The notes beneath the pieces are model-generated. The model searched no databases. It saw only the letters and a program-made list of their open reading frames with translations, and was not told where the DNA came from. A DNA stretch of 64,000 nucleotides from UBA699 sp050261915 (GTDB lineage Bacteria; Bacillota; Clostridia; Clostridiales; Clostridiaceae). A program made the translations under genes and the position numbers. Numbering within the stretch: position 1 is the stretch's first letter; each line of letters begins with the position of its first letter. Shown in pieces: positions 51,194 to 59,936 of this stretch. The DNA lies in NCBI GenBank assembly GCA_050261915.1, contig JBLNDT010000001.1:1-64000 (forward strand). Reading direction: 5' to 3'.

Positions 51194-52972
51194 TTAAATT
51201 ATGTAATCAGAACATTTATTTGTAATTTCGTCATCTGCCATTGCCTTTATATAAGTACCATCTTCACGGTACTCCTCTTCAAGCACCTTTGAATTTCTAT
51301 GAAGGAATGCCACTATTTTTTGGTCTGAATAAGGAATTATGAACTCTATTTCCTTAAGGGTGTATGGAAGAACATCCACTATTTCTTTAAGTAGAAGGTC
51401 TAAATTTATATTTAACCTTGCAGATATTTTTACTATACGCATATTGCTGTATTTTTCCTCAAGACCTTTTATCCGATCTTCATCAACCTTGTCAATTTTA
51501 TTTAGTACAAGCACCATTGGTTTATCTTGAGCATTAAGCTGGCCAAGCACCATGTTTACAGCCTCTATCTGTTCTTCTACATAATTTGAGGAACAATCTG
51601 CCACATGAAGAAGTAAATCGGAATAAACAACCTCCTCTAAAGTTGACTTAAATGCCTCCACAAGATCATGAGGAAGTTTTTTAATAAATCCAACAGTATC
51701 GGTAACAGTTATTATCCTATTGTCTGGAAGAAGCACTGCTCTTGTTGTAGTATCAAGAGTTGCAAAAAGCATATCTGCCTCAAAAACCTTTTCTTTCTTA
51801 ACATTGTCCTTAGGGTTAGCTATTTCACATAGTTTATTCCTAAGAGTTGATTTTCCTGCATTGGTATATCCAACTAGGGAAACCTTAGGCAGCGAATTTC
51901 TCTTGTCTCTTTGTGTTTCTCTGACTTTTTTTATTTTTTTAAGTTCATCATTAAGATCATATATTTTTTCCCTTATATGTCTTTTATCTGTTTCAAGCTT
52001 CTTTTCACCAGGTCCTCTGGTTCCTATTCCACCACCAGTTCTTGAAAGCACAGTACCAAGCCCCATAAGCCTTGGGAGTCTGTATTTAAGCTGAGCGAGT
52101 TCCACCTGAATCTTTGCTTCCCTTGTTCTAGCCCTGGTTGCAAAAATCTCAAGTATCAGGGTGGTTCTGTCTATTACCTTAGCTCCTATATTTTCCTCAA
52201 GGTTCCTCACCTGGGATGCAGAAAGCTCATCATCAAATATGATAACATCTGCAGAATATACCTGCCTTATTAAAGCAAGCTCCTCTACCTTTCCCTTGCC
52301 TACATAAAACGCAGAATCCACAGAACTTCTAAATTGTATAACCTTTTCCAGTACCTTAACATTGCATGCCTTGGCAAGCTCTGCAAGTTCTTCAAGACTA
52401 TCCTCACTGTCAATTCCCACAAGAATGGCTCTTTCTACATCATCAATTTCAATTTCTGCTTCCTTAATAAGTTTATCCACTTGGCTGATTTTTTCTGCAA
52501 TATTAATATTAAGAAGTGCTTCAATACTCATCTTTTTGCTGGTTTCAGCAGTAACCCTGTTGTTTGAAATGGCACAGAATCCCAAAGTAACATCCGTAAT
52601 ATCACCTTCAACAACTCCAATTGCCAAAATACAATCCAGTCTGAATTTAATAAGCGCAGATATATCCACTGCTGAAAGGGTTGAATTGCCATTTGGATGG
52701 GTATGGATTATTCTGATTCCGCATAACCTGTTTTCCTTTTCGCTTATTTCAGGAATTTCAACTGTGGAGCTGTCTCCTACCGCTATGCTTATTATATTTC
52801 CTCTTCTGTTAACTGCTAAGCTGACCTCTCTATTTACTATTAATGAAACCTCTTGTAATATTTGAACAACTTCCTCACTGCACACCATATCTTTTGGAAT
52901 GCTCATGCTGTAAATACCTTCTAGTTTCTTTAGAACCGAATCTCTTATTCCGTCTATATTGCCATATATCAT
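51194..52972 (-). CDS. hflX: GTPase HflX with N-terminal JAMM/MPN-like domain
   Basis: 592 residues from the ATG placed 6 bases after AGGTG. The C-terminal two-thirds is a standard HflX: a nucleotide-independent domain with GTRGPGEKKLETDKR, then G1 GYTNAGKS (about residue 368), G3 DTVGFIKKLPHDL and G4 NKID. HflX splits stalled ribosomes. The first ~160 residues are extra. They contain HTHPNGNSTLSAVD, which fits the JAMM pattern H-x-H-x7-S-x2-D exactly, with a candidate glutamate in REVSLAV about 40 residues before. Whether it binds zinc and cleaves isopeptide-like bonds is untested. Confidence 0.9.
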   Translation of the reverse strand: MIYGNIDGIRDSVLKKLEGIYSMSIPKDMVCSEEVVQILQEVSLIVNREVSLAVNRRGNIISIAVGDSSTVEIPEISEKENRLCGIRIIHTHPNGNSTLSAVDISALIKFRLDCILAIGVVEGDITDVTLGFCAISNNRVTAETSKKMSIEALLNINIAEKISQVDKLIKEAEIEIDDVERAILVGIDSEDSLEELAELAKACNVKVLEKVIQFRSSVDSAFYVGKGKVEELALIRQVYSADVIIFDDELSASQVRNLEENIGAKVIDRTTLILEIFATRARTREAKIQVELAQLKYRLPRLMGLGTVLSRTGGGIGTRGPGEKKLETDKRHIREKIYDLNDELKKIKKVRETQRDKRNSLPKVSLVGYTNAGKSTLRNKLCEIANPKDNVKKEKVFEADMLFATLDTTTRAVLLPDNRIITVTDTVGFIKKLPHDLVEAFKSTLEEVVYSDLLLHVADCSSNYVEEQIEAVNMVLGQLNAQDKPMVLVLNKIDKVDEDRIKGLEEKYSNMRIVKISARLNINLDLLLKEIVDVLPYTLKEIEFIIPYSDQKIVAFLHRNSKVLEEEYREDGTYIKAMADDEITNKCSDYII

Positions 52973-53035
52973 ATACTTCACCTGCCTGTTATAACTTTTA
53001 TCTTATTTTATCCTATAACCAAAATAATGTAAACA

Positions 53036-53740
53036 TCACTTGGAAGTAGTGTTATCAAGCTTTATTCCTGCACCATTTAGATTAAGATTTGCCATGGATT
53101 CAGGAACTTTTCCTACAATAATTGTTTCTGCTACAGGAATTTCATTTGTTATTTCCGAATCTTTTGATTTTAAGGGCACAAAAATCCTAATATTAGTTTT
53201 TACCTGAATATATATTTTATGCCTGGTCTGATTAATACCTGTACTTTCAAAATTTGAAATATATTTTGTTTCGATAAAACCTGATGGTTCAATCTTTACT
53301 CCAATATCCGGACCGTAACTGGACAAAATATTGCTTTTCATTATATAAGATAAAGGTAATTTTACTTTAAAATGCATAGATTCTCTTATGCTTTTCTGAG
53401 CTTTTATTGCAGTTTCACTTGCAATTTTGTTCATTTTAATAGTATCCGCTCTTATCATTATTATATTGCCTTCTTTGTCTTTTTCTACAGTAATAATATC
53501 ATCATATTTAAAGTCCTTTGAAAACTCTTCTAGTACAACAGAATTAATAATTTCTGAGGTTCTGGCCCTAGCCTCTGCATCAGCTCTGCCAAGGAGTGTC
53601 CCTTCTATTATTTTGTCAAAGTAATAAAATCCAATATTAAATATTATTATTGTAATAAATATGATAATCAATGCAATTAATTTTGAATTAATATTTATTT
53701 TTTTGTACTTCCTTGAATATGTTATATTATCACACCTCAT
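53036..53740 (-). CDS. yunB: Sporulation protein YunB
   Basis: About 234 residues; the start is uncertain. One N-terminal transmembrane helix (LIALIIIFITIIIFNIGFYYF) is followed by an extracytoplasmic domain with RARTSEIINSVV, VKLPLSYIM, GPDIGVKIEPSG and IPVAETIIVGKVPESM, characteristic of YunB. In Bacillus it is a mother-cell sigma-E protein required for proper sporulation. The presence of hflX downstream is a frequent arrangement but may be unrelated. No clear ribosome binding site is seen, so an ATG at 53740 is provisional. Confidence 0.85.
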   Translation of the reverse strand: MRCDNITYSRKYKKININSKLIALIIIFITIIIFNIGFYYFDKIIEGTLLGRADAEARARTSEIINSVVLEEFSKDFKYDDIITVEKDKEGNIIMIRADTIKMNKIASETAIKAQKSIRESMHFKVKLPLSYIMKSNILSSYGPDIGVKIEPSGFIETKYISNFESTGINQTRHKIYIQVKTNIRIFVPLKSKDSEITNEIPVAETIIVGKVPESMANLNLNGAGIKLDNTTSK

Positions 53741-53893
53741 TATTGCTCTTAATATTAATATGATTATATGATTAGGCAATTACCATAATGCCCCGTATTC
53801 TTTTTATTGGAGAGTAAATATATTCATTATTAATATAAACTATGTTATAATATTTTAAATCAACAATTTCACCCAATTTTAAGGAGGTCAGCT

Positions 53894-56236
53894 ATGGGTA
53901 ATAAACCAAAAAAAACCCGAAAAGAGAAAATCAAATTATTCATCCGTGTGGTTTTATTTGTTTTCATATTTGCTGCGGTAGCATCGGCAGGAGTAGGGTT
54001 TGCAATTATTAGCAGTGCCCCGGAACTGAATCTGGAGGAAGTATTAAATCAAAATCAGCCCTCAACACTTTATGATAGTGATGAAAAATATATGGATACA
54101 GTTTCCACTGACGAAAAAAGAATAGTTATTTCATTTAGTGATATGCCTAAAAATCTAAAAAATGCTTTCATAAGCATAGAAGATGAGAGGTTTTATAAGC
54201 ATCCCGGTATCGATATTAAGAGAATATTTGGAGTTATATTTATAGATATTAAAAATAAGCTTTCCGGAAGCAGTTCTCTTCAAGGTGCTTCCACAATTAC
54301 TCAGCAGCTGATAAAAATTACCACATTAAGCTCTGAAACTACCATAACAAGAAAAGTTCAGGAATGGTATCTGGCCCTTAAGCTTGAAAAGGAAGCCTCA
54401 AAAGATCAAATTCTTGAAGCATATATGAATACTATATTTTTAGGTGGTAAGTCTTTTGGAGTTGAGGCTGCTTCAGAACAGTATTTTAATAAACCTGCAA
54501 AGGATTTGACTCTTCTTGAGTGTGCATATATAGCAGGAGTGCCTCAAAGTCCTTCAGTTTTGTATGCATATTCACCAACTGCAAAGAAGAATCCTTCAGT
54601 ATATATAAATAGAACAAAGTCTGTACTTGAAAGAATGTATGCAAATAATTATATAACAAAGGAACAATATACTGCTGCCATTAGCGATTTGGATAATAAA
54701 AAGCTTGTTTTTACACCTCAGGCTGAAGCATCAAACAGGCTTAACTATGAATGGTTTTCTCTCCCTGCAATACAACAGGTTAAAGAAGACCTGAAGTCCC
54801 AGCTTCATTATGATGATGCATCAATTGAAAAGGTATTAATGTATGGTGGCCTGAAAATATACACTACTATGGATAAAAAAATGCAGGACAATACTCAGGC
54901 TATATTTGACGATGCGAGCCAAATAGGATTATCCCAAAATAAAGATAAAAACGGAATACTGCAGCCTGAAGCTTCTGCAGTAATTATGGATTATCAAACA
55001 GGTAATGTTAAAGTTATTATTGGAGGAAGAGGCGTTCAGCCTGCAAGATCGTTTAACAGGGCTGCTTCAAACAATTTCTTAAGACCTTCAGGTTCCAGTA
55101 TTAAACCTCTTACAGTTTATGGGGCAGCAATTGATTCCAATCTTGCAACAGCGGGAACAGTAATAGATGACTCTCCACTGCCTGCAAGTATTGGTGCATT
55201 ATACGGTTCTGCATCAAATCCATATAATCCAAAGAATGACAACCTTACTTATTCAGGTTTAAATACCTTAAGAAGTGCAATAACTCACTCAATAAATGTA
55301 ATTGCAGTTAAGCTTGAACATCAGATTGGATTAAAAACTGGTATATCTTATGGTGAAAAATTCGGCTTAACACTTGATAATGACGATAAAACAAGTATTT
55401 CAGCCATTGCACTAGGTCAGCTTCATCATGGTACAAATCCATTAACCATGGCTGCAGCTTATGGTGTTTTTGGAAATCAAGGCACCTATACCTCCCCTAT
55501 TTTATACACCAAGGTGGTAGATAAGGCCGGAAAGACAATTCTTGAAAACAAAACAGAAACAAGACAAGTTCTTTCTGCACAAAGTGCATATATTATGTAC
55601 GACCTTTTAAAAGGCCCGGTAAGTGATGCTGGTACAGGCCCAGCCGCAAATTTTGGAAATATAGAAGTTAGAGGTAAAACTGGTACCTCTGGGGATAAGA
55701 GAGACCTTTGGTTCTGTGGACTTACACCATACTATTCAGCTGCTGTTTGGATAGGAAATGATGATAATAGTGTTACATACGGTGTGTCAAGTAACACTGC
55801 CGCCGCAATCTGGGGTAAAATTATGAGATCAGCCCATACGGATTTAAGTCCAAAAACAATATCAATGCCTTCTGGAATAAGTACTGTCTCCATATGCACA
55901 CTTTCGGGAAAACTTGCTACCTCTGCCTGCTCAAATGATCCAAGGGGCAGCAAGGTAGTAACTGAAATGTTCATTGATGGGACAATCCCTACTGATATAT
56001 GCGATGTACATATTGAAGCCAAGGTAAATAAAATTACAGGAAACCTGGCAGGCCCCTTAACACCTTCCATGCTTACTGAAACAAAGGTATTCCTTAAAAA
56101 AGGATATACCACAGACCCAGCCCTGCTTCTTCCATCAAATACCGATCAGGGTAATGATAGTGCAAAGCCTGATGGGGCAACAACAACTAGCGGCAATACC
56201 ACAACTGGGTCAAGTAATGGAAAGAAACTACCGTAA
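53894..56236 (+). CDS. Class A penicillin-binding protein 1A
   Basis: 780 residues after AAGGAGGTCAGCT. An N-terminal cytoplasmic basic tail and one transmembrane helix (residues about 16-40) precede the GT51 transglycosylase (SIEDERFYKHPGID; GASTITQQLIK) and a transpeptidase with SSIK at 401-404 and KTGT at 595-598. The C-terminus is a Ser/Thr/Gly-rich tail (TTTSGNTTTGSSNGK). It polymerises and cross-links peptidoglycan. It is monocistronic with a strong terminator and stands opposite to yunB. Confidence 0.95.
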   Translation: MGNKPKKTRKEKIKLFIRVVLFVFIFAAVASAGVGFAIISSAPELNLEEVLNQNQPSTLYDSDEKYMDTVSTDEKRIVISFSDMPKNLKNAFISIEDERFYKHPGIDIKRIFGVIFIDIKNKLSGSSSLQGASTITQQLIKITTLSSETTITRKVQEWYLALKLEKEASKDQILEAYMNTIFLGGKSFGVEAASEQYFNKPAKDLTLLECAYIAGVPQSPSVLYAYSPTAKKNPSVYINRTKSVLERMYANNYITKEQYTAAISDLDNKKLVFTPQAEASNRLNYEWFSLPAIQQVKEDLKSQLHYDDASIEKVLMYGGLKIYTTMDKKMQDNTQAIFDDASQIGLSQNKDKNGILQPEASAVIMDYQTGNVKVIIGGRGVQPARSFNRAASNNFLRPSGSSIKPLTVYGAAIDSNLATAGTVIDDSPLPASIGALYGSASNPYNPKNDNLTYSGLNTLRSAITHSINVIAVKLEHQIGLKTGISYGEKFGLTLDNDDKTSISAIALGQLHHGTNPLTMAAAYGVFGNQGTYTSPILYTKVVDKAGKTILENKTETRQVLSAQSAYIMYDLLKGPVSDAGTGPAANFGNIEVRGKTGTSGDKRDLWFCGLTPYYSAAVWIGNDDNSVTYGVSSNTAAAIWGKIMRSAHTDLSPKTISMPSGISTVSICTLSGKLATSACSNDPRGSKVVTEMFIDGTIPTDICDVHIEAKVNKITGNLAGPLTPSMLTETKVFLKKGYTTDPALLLPSNTDQGNDSAKPDGATTTSGNTTTGSSNGKKLP

Positions 56237-56244
56237 TACATATG

Positions 56245-56278
56245 GCTGCTGCAATTTAGATTGCAGCAGCTCTTTTAT
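56245..56278 (+). terminator. Terminator after the PBP gene
   Basis: GCTGCTGCAAT and ATTGCAGCAGC form a perfect 11-bp stem with loop TTAG, then TCTTTTATT. It overlaps the end of spoVAE on the other strand by four bases. Confidence 0.88.
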
Positions 56279-56634
56279 TCCTTTGTTTTAGGATTAAAGA
56301 ATAGAGCCATGGCATAGCCGAAAAAAATGGCTGCTGATATTCCCCCTGCTGCTCCCTTTATCCCTCCTGTAAAGGCACCTATTAAACCGTCAGACTTCAC
56401 TTCTTTTATAGCAGCTTTTGCAAGAGTATATCCAAACCCAGGAAGAGGTATTGTGGCCCCCGCATTCCCAATCTTAATAACCCAGTCATAAATATTTAAT
56501 GCACCAAGAATTACTCCCAGGGTAACAAAACTAACAAGTATCCTTGCTGGAGTAAGCTTTGTTTTATCCATTAATATTTGTGCTATCACACAAATGATTC
56601 CACCTGTAACAAAGGCCATAATATAATCAATCAT
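56275..56634 (-). CDS. spoVAE: Stage V sporulation protein AE
   Basis: 119 residues with four membrane helices and the block PLPGFGYTLAKAAIKEVKSDGLIGAF in part, typical of SpoVAE(b). It forms, with SpoVAC and SpoVAD, the core inner-membrane channel for dipicolinic acid in spore formation and germination. It follows spoVAD by 18 bases and is the last gene of the spoIIA-spoVA cluster. Confidence 0.94.
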   Translation of the reverse strand: MIDYIMAFVTGGIICVIAQILMDKTKLTPARILVSFVTLGVILGALNIYDWVIKIGNAGATIPLPGFGYTLAKAAIKEVKSDGLIGAFTGGIKGAAGGISAAIFFGYAMALFFNPKTKE

Positions 56635-56652
56635 AAGTAAACCTCCATTATG

Positions 56653-57666
56653 TTATGTTCCATATTCTACTGCAACTGCATGTGCAACTCCTGGAATAGT
56701 TTCCCCTTGAAGTGAAGATGTGGTACTTAAAAGGGCGCCTGTGGAAATCAAAAGCACTCTCTTAAACTTGCCGCTAAGCATTGATTTGTAAATATATCCA
56801 CAATCCACTACAGCAGAACATCCACAGCCGCTGCCCCCAGAACATGTTTGTTGTTCCTTGTTGTTGAATATTTCACTACCGCAATCCATATATATTTCTG
56901 ATACATCATACCCATACTCTTTAAGAAGCTTCTTTGTTACTTCCTTCCCAACATCCCCCAAATCCCCTGTGGCTATAAGGTCATAGTCCTTTGGGGTTTT
57001 CCCTGTATCCATAAAGTGCTGGCTTATGGTGGCTGCTGCTGCCGGGGCCATAGCAGCACCCATATTGTTTGAATCCTCTATTCCATAATCCTTAACCTTC
57101 CCTGTGGTTACATAAGTTATACCTGGAAAGTTCCCCCCCTTTGAGATAACCATTGCACCAGCCCCGGTAACTGTCCATTGTGAAAGAGGAGATCTTTGTG
57201 CACCGTATTCAAGGGGAAATCTAAACTGTCTTTCTGCAGCAGAAAAGTGTGATGAGGTAGCAGCAATAACATTGTCTGCAAAACAGCCTTCAACAAGCAT
57301 TGCACCCAGTCCCATTGATAAAGTCATTGTTGAACAAGCCCCATAGAGACCAATAAAAGGAACATCAATGGACCTTGCAGCAAAGCTTGAGGATATAATC
57401 TGATTTAAAAGATCTCCTGCTAGAAGATAGTTAATATTTTCTTCCTTTAAACCTGCTTTTTTTATGCTTTCAGTAACTGCGGTATAAAGCATCTGGCTTT
57501 CAGCCTTTTCAAAGGAATCCTGTCCCTTTAAGTCATCATTTAATATTAGGTCAAAATAATCCTTTAAGGGCCCCTTTCCCTCTTTTGGTCCAACTATACT
57601 GAATACTGATGTAATCCTAGGCTTACTGATTAATGCAACAGTTTGCTTTCCCAATCTTTTGCTCAT
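56653..57666 (-). CDS. spoVAD: Stage V sporulation protein AD
   Basis: 337 residues from the ATG preceded by AGGAGGAATAAA. It has the thiolase/ketosynthase-like fold: GLYGACSTM carries the pseudo-active cysteine and QTCSGGSGCGCSAVVDCGYI is a cysteine-rich SpoVAD signature. SpoVAD binds dipicolinic acid in the SpoVA channel. It is flanked by spoVAC and spoVAE. Confidence 0.95.
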   Translation of the reverse strand: MSKRLGKQTVALISKPRITSVFSIVGPKEGKGPLKDYFDLILNDDLKGQDSFEKAESQMLYTAVTESIKKAGLKEENINYLLAGDLLNQIISSSFAARSIDVPFIGLYGACSTMTLSMGLGAMLVEGCFADNVIAATSSHFSAAERQFRFPLEYGAQRSPLSQWTVTGAGAMVISKGGNFPGITYVTTGKVKDYGIEDSNNMGAAMAPAAAATISQHFMDTGKTPKDYDLIATGDLGDVGKEVTKKLLKEYGYDVSEIYMDCGSEIFNNKEQQTCSGGSGCGCSAVVDCGYIYKSMLSGKFKRVLLISTGALLSTTSSLQGETIPGVAHAVAVEYGT

Positions 57667-57676
57667 TTTATTCCTC

Positions 57677-58132
57677 CTAAAACAATCCAATAAAGTAGTA
57701 TACAATCCCTACTATTACCGAGGAGCCTATGCCATATACCAGCACTGGACCGGCTATAGTAAACATCTTAGCTGCCACACCAAAAACATATCCCTCTTTT
57801 TTGAACTCCATGGCAGGTGACACTATTGAGTTTGAAAATCCTGTAATTGGCACTACTGTACCTGCTCCTGCAATGGCTGCTATTTTGTCATATATTCCAA
57901 CCCCTGTTAGAAATGCTCCTATAAAGACCATAACTACAGATACATAAGTTCCAACCTCGTCTCTTGGCACACCTAAATTCATAAAAACATTCATAAAAAA
58001 TTGTCCCACATCACAAATGAGGCCTCCAATCCAAAATGCATTAAAACAATTCTTTAAAAGCTTAGGTTTAGGTTCGTTTTGTTTTATAAACTGGTTAAAC
58101 TTATTAATAATTTTTTGTTCCTTTTTATCCAA
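57677..58132 (-). CDS. spoVAC: Stage V sporulation protein AC
   Basis: 151 residues starting at TTG 58132, 7 bases after GGGAG. An N-terminal charged helix is followed by four membrane helices with NAFWIGGLICDVGQFF and PITGFSNSIVSPAMEFKKEG, both SpoVAC signatures. It is the membrane channel component and is reported to be mechanosensitive in Bacillus. It follows sigF after a terminator-like hairpin, so its transcription may be partly separate. Confidence 0.94.
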   Translation of the reverse strand: MDKKEQKIINKFNQFIKQNEPKPKLLKNCFNAFWIGGLICDVGQFFMNVFMNLGVPRDEVGTYVSVVMVFIGAFLTGVGIYDKIAAIAGAGTVVPITGFSNSIVSPAMEFKKEGYVFGVAAKMFTIAGPVLVYGIGSSVIVGIVYYFIGLF

Positions 58133-58149
58133 TACAAACACTCCCAATC

Positions 58150-58185
58150 AAAAAAAAATATTTGCATAGAGTAGTTTATGCAAAT
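58150..58185 (-). terminator. Hairpin with long U-tract between sigF and spoVAC
   Basis: ATTTGCATA and TATGCAAAT pair around an 8-base loop and are followed by nine consecutive T on the minus strand. It should end much of the transcription from the spoIIA promoter; only 17 bases separate its T-run from the spoVAC start codon. Confidence 0.8.
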
Positions 58186-58204
58186 ACTTGTTTTTTATTA
58201 AAAT

Positions 58205-58951
58205 TTATCCGCTTAATTTTGCCCGCATATTTTTCAGCACCTTTTTTTCGATTCTTGAAACCTGTACCTGGCTTATACCAAGCATTTGTGCTACCTGACT
58301 TTGAGTCTTATCCTTAAAATATCTAAGCATTATTATCTGCCTTGATTTAGCATCTAAAGAAGCCAGTGCATCCTTTAGAGCAATTTTATCTACCATATCA
58401 TGATCCTCTTCACCAGTCTCTCCTAATTTATCAATTAAAAGCACAGGCGCTCCATCATCTTGATGAATGGTATCCTGTAGGTAAAGCATACTGCTCATGG
58501 AGTCCATTGCAAATAATATTTCTTCAGAGCTTACCCCCGTATAGTCTGAAAGTTCTTCAATGGTTGGCTCCCTGTTTAATTTTTTTGACAAAGCCTCTTT
58601 ATCGTAGTGTATCTTTCTAGCTGTTGTTTTAACACTTCTGCTCACCTTAATTATTCCATCATCCCTGAGAAATCGTTTTATTTCCCCCATAATCATTGGG
58701 ACAGCATAAGTGGAAAATCGAACATTATATTTCATATCAAAATTATTTATAGCCTTTACCAGACCAAGACACCCTATTTGAAATATATCATCATATTCAT
58801 AACCTCGATTTAAAAATTTTTTACTTATAGCGGACACCAAGGGTATATTCAGCTCAATAAGCTGATTAAGTGCTTCTTTATCACCCTGCCTTGATTTTTC
58901 AATTAGAGGGATATTGCTTTCGTAATCTCTGAACACAGTTCCGTCACTCAT
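58205..58951 (-). CDS. sigF: Forespore RNA polymerase sigma factor SigF
   Basis: 248 residues. Region 2 (NRGYEYDDIFQIGCLGLVKAI in part; RFSTYAVPMIMGEIKRFLRD) and region 4 (SQVAQMLGISQVQVSRIEKKVL) are complete. GCLGLVKAINNFD and the IIKVSRSVK segment fit SigF/SigG, and the spoIIAA-spoIIAB context settles SigF. It directs early forespore transcription after septation. GGGTGATATAA precedes the ATG. Confidence 0.96.
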   Translation of the reverse strand: MSDGTVFRDYESNIPLIEKSRQGDKEALNQLIELNIPLVSAISKKFLNRGYEYDDIFQIGCLGLVKAINNFDMKYNVRFSTYAVPMIMGEIKRFLRDDGIIKVSRSVKTTARKIHYDKEALSKKLNREPTIEELSDYTGVSSEEILFAMDSMSSMLYLQDTIHQDDGAPVLLIDKLGETGEEDHDMVDKIALKDALASLDAKSRQIIMLRYFKDKTQSQVAQMLGISQVQVSRIEKKVLKNMRAKLSG

Positions 58952-58963
58952 TTATATCACCCG

Positions 58964-59392
58964 TCATAAAGCTTTAAAAAGCTTTTTCATTGTTATCTTT
59001 GTTCCTTTACCATTGTCAGATTCAACTTGAAGGCTGTCCATAAAGGTTTCCATAACAGTAAAGCCCATTCCTGATCTTTCTAGATCCGGTCTGGAAGTGT
59101 AAAGAGGCTGCATTGCCTGTTCAATATTTTCTATACCCCGTCCACTATCTTCTACAATTACAGTAATTTCTCTATCTTTTATGTATGCCTGAATTTTAAC
59201 TATTCCGGTTTCCTTGTTTTCATAGCCATGAATTATTGAGTTTGTTACAGCTTCAGAAATTGCGGTACGTATATCTGTAAGTTCTTCGATGGTTGGATCC
59301 AGCTGAGATGCAAAAGCAGCCACGGCCACCCTGGCAAAGCTTTCATTTTGAGATTTACTTAAAAATTCAATTTTCATCATATTTTCGAACAT
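58964..59392 (-). CDS. spoIIAB: Anti-sigma-F factor SpoIIAB
   Basis: 142 residues of the GHKL kinase fold: N-box DIRTAISEAVTNSIIHGY, G1 EDSGRGI, G2 RSGMGFTVME. It binds SigF and phosphorylates SpoIIAA. It lies between spoIIAA and sigF with gaps of about 12 bases, as in all endospore formers. Confidence 0.97.
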   Translation of the reverse strand: MFENMMKIEFLSKSQNESFARVAVAAFASQLDPTIEELTDIRTAISEAVTNSIIHGYENKETGIVKIQAYIKDREITVIVEDSGRGIENIEQAMQPLYTSRPDLERSGMGFTVMETFMDSLQVESDNGKGTKITMKKLFKAL

Positions 59393-59404
59393 TTACTCTT
59401 CCCC

Positions 59405-59740
59405 CTATAAATTCGCTACAGCATTTTCAACGTAATCATATACTTTTATAATTTTGAACATTCCGGATAACTCAAAAACTCTTCCTATAGTTTCATTTAT
59501 ATTAGTAACAGCCAGTGTCCCCTTTTTAAGAAGAAGTTTTTTATATCTTCCTATTACAACGCCAATTCCTGAACTGTCCATAAATGTTACTCCTGAAAAA
59601 TCCATAACAAGCTTTATAATAGAATTCCGTTCCAAGCGGTCATCAATTAAATTTCGAACTTCTTCAGCACTGTGATGGTCCAATTCTCCTTTTAAATGAA
59701 CTATAAGTATGTCCTCGATATTTTCAAATTCTAAATACAT
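59405..59740 (-). CDS. spoIIAA: Anti-anti-sigma factor SpoIIAA
   Basis: 111 residues of the STAS fold. The phosphorylated serine lies in FMDSSGIGVVIGRYK. The dephosphorylated form (by SpoIIE) releases SigF from SpoIIAB in the forespore. First gene of the operon; GGGGGAAGAAAC precedes the ATG, and a sigma-H-like promoter lies about 50-70 bases upstream. Confidence 0.97.
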   Translation of the reverse strand: MYLEFENIEDILIVHLKGELDHHSAEEVRNLIDDRLERNSIIKLVMDFSGVTFMDSSGIGVVIGRYKKLLLKKGTLAVTNINETIGRVFELSGMFKIIKVYDYVENAVANL

Positions 59741-59786
59741 GTTTCTTCCCCCTGTAAATATTAGTAAATATTGGATGTATTTATAT

Positions 59787-59811
59787 ATTCGATGTATTCC
59801 ATATTTTTCCT
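59787..59811 (-). promoter_or_regulatory. Candidate sigma-H promoter of spoIIA operon
   Basis: AGGAAAA at 59811-59805 and CGAAT at 59791-59787 with a 13-base spacer resemble the sigma-H consensus AGGAWWT-N12-14-GAAT. The spoIIA operon is under sigma-H and Spo0A in Bacillus. I saw no clear Spo0A box. Confidence 0.55.
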
Positions 59812-59936
59812 TCTTTTTACCAAATTACTTTTATTATTATTACCAAAGTTTGTAATATTATTCATTATTGATATTTATTTTATGTATTGCTATAATTTAA
59901 TTTGCTTAAAGAAATTATTATGTAGGAGGAATATAT

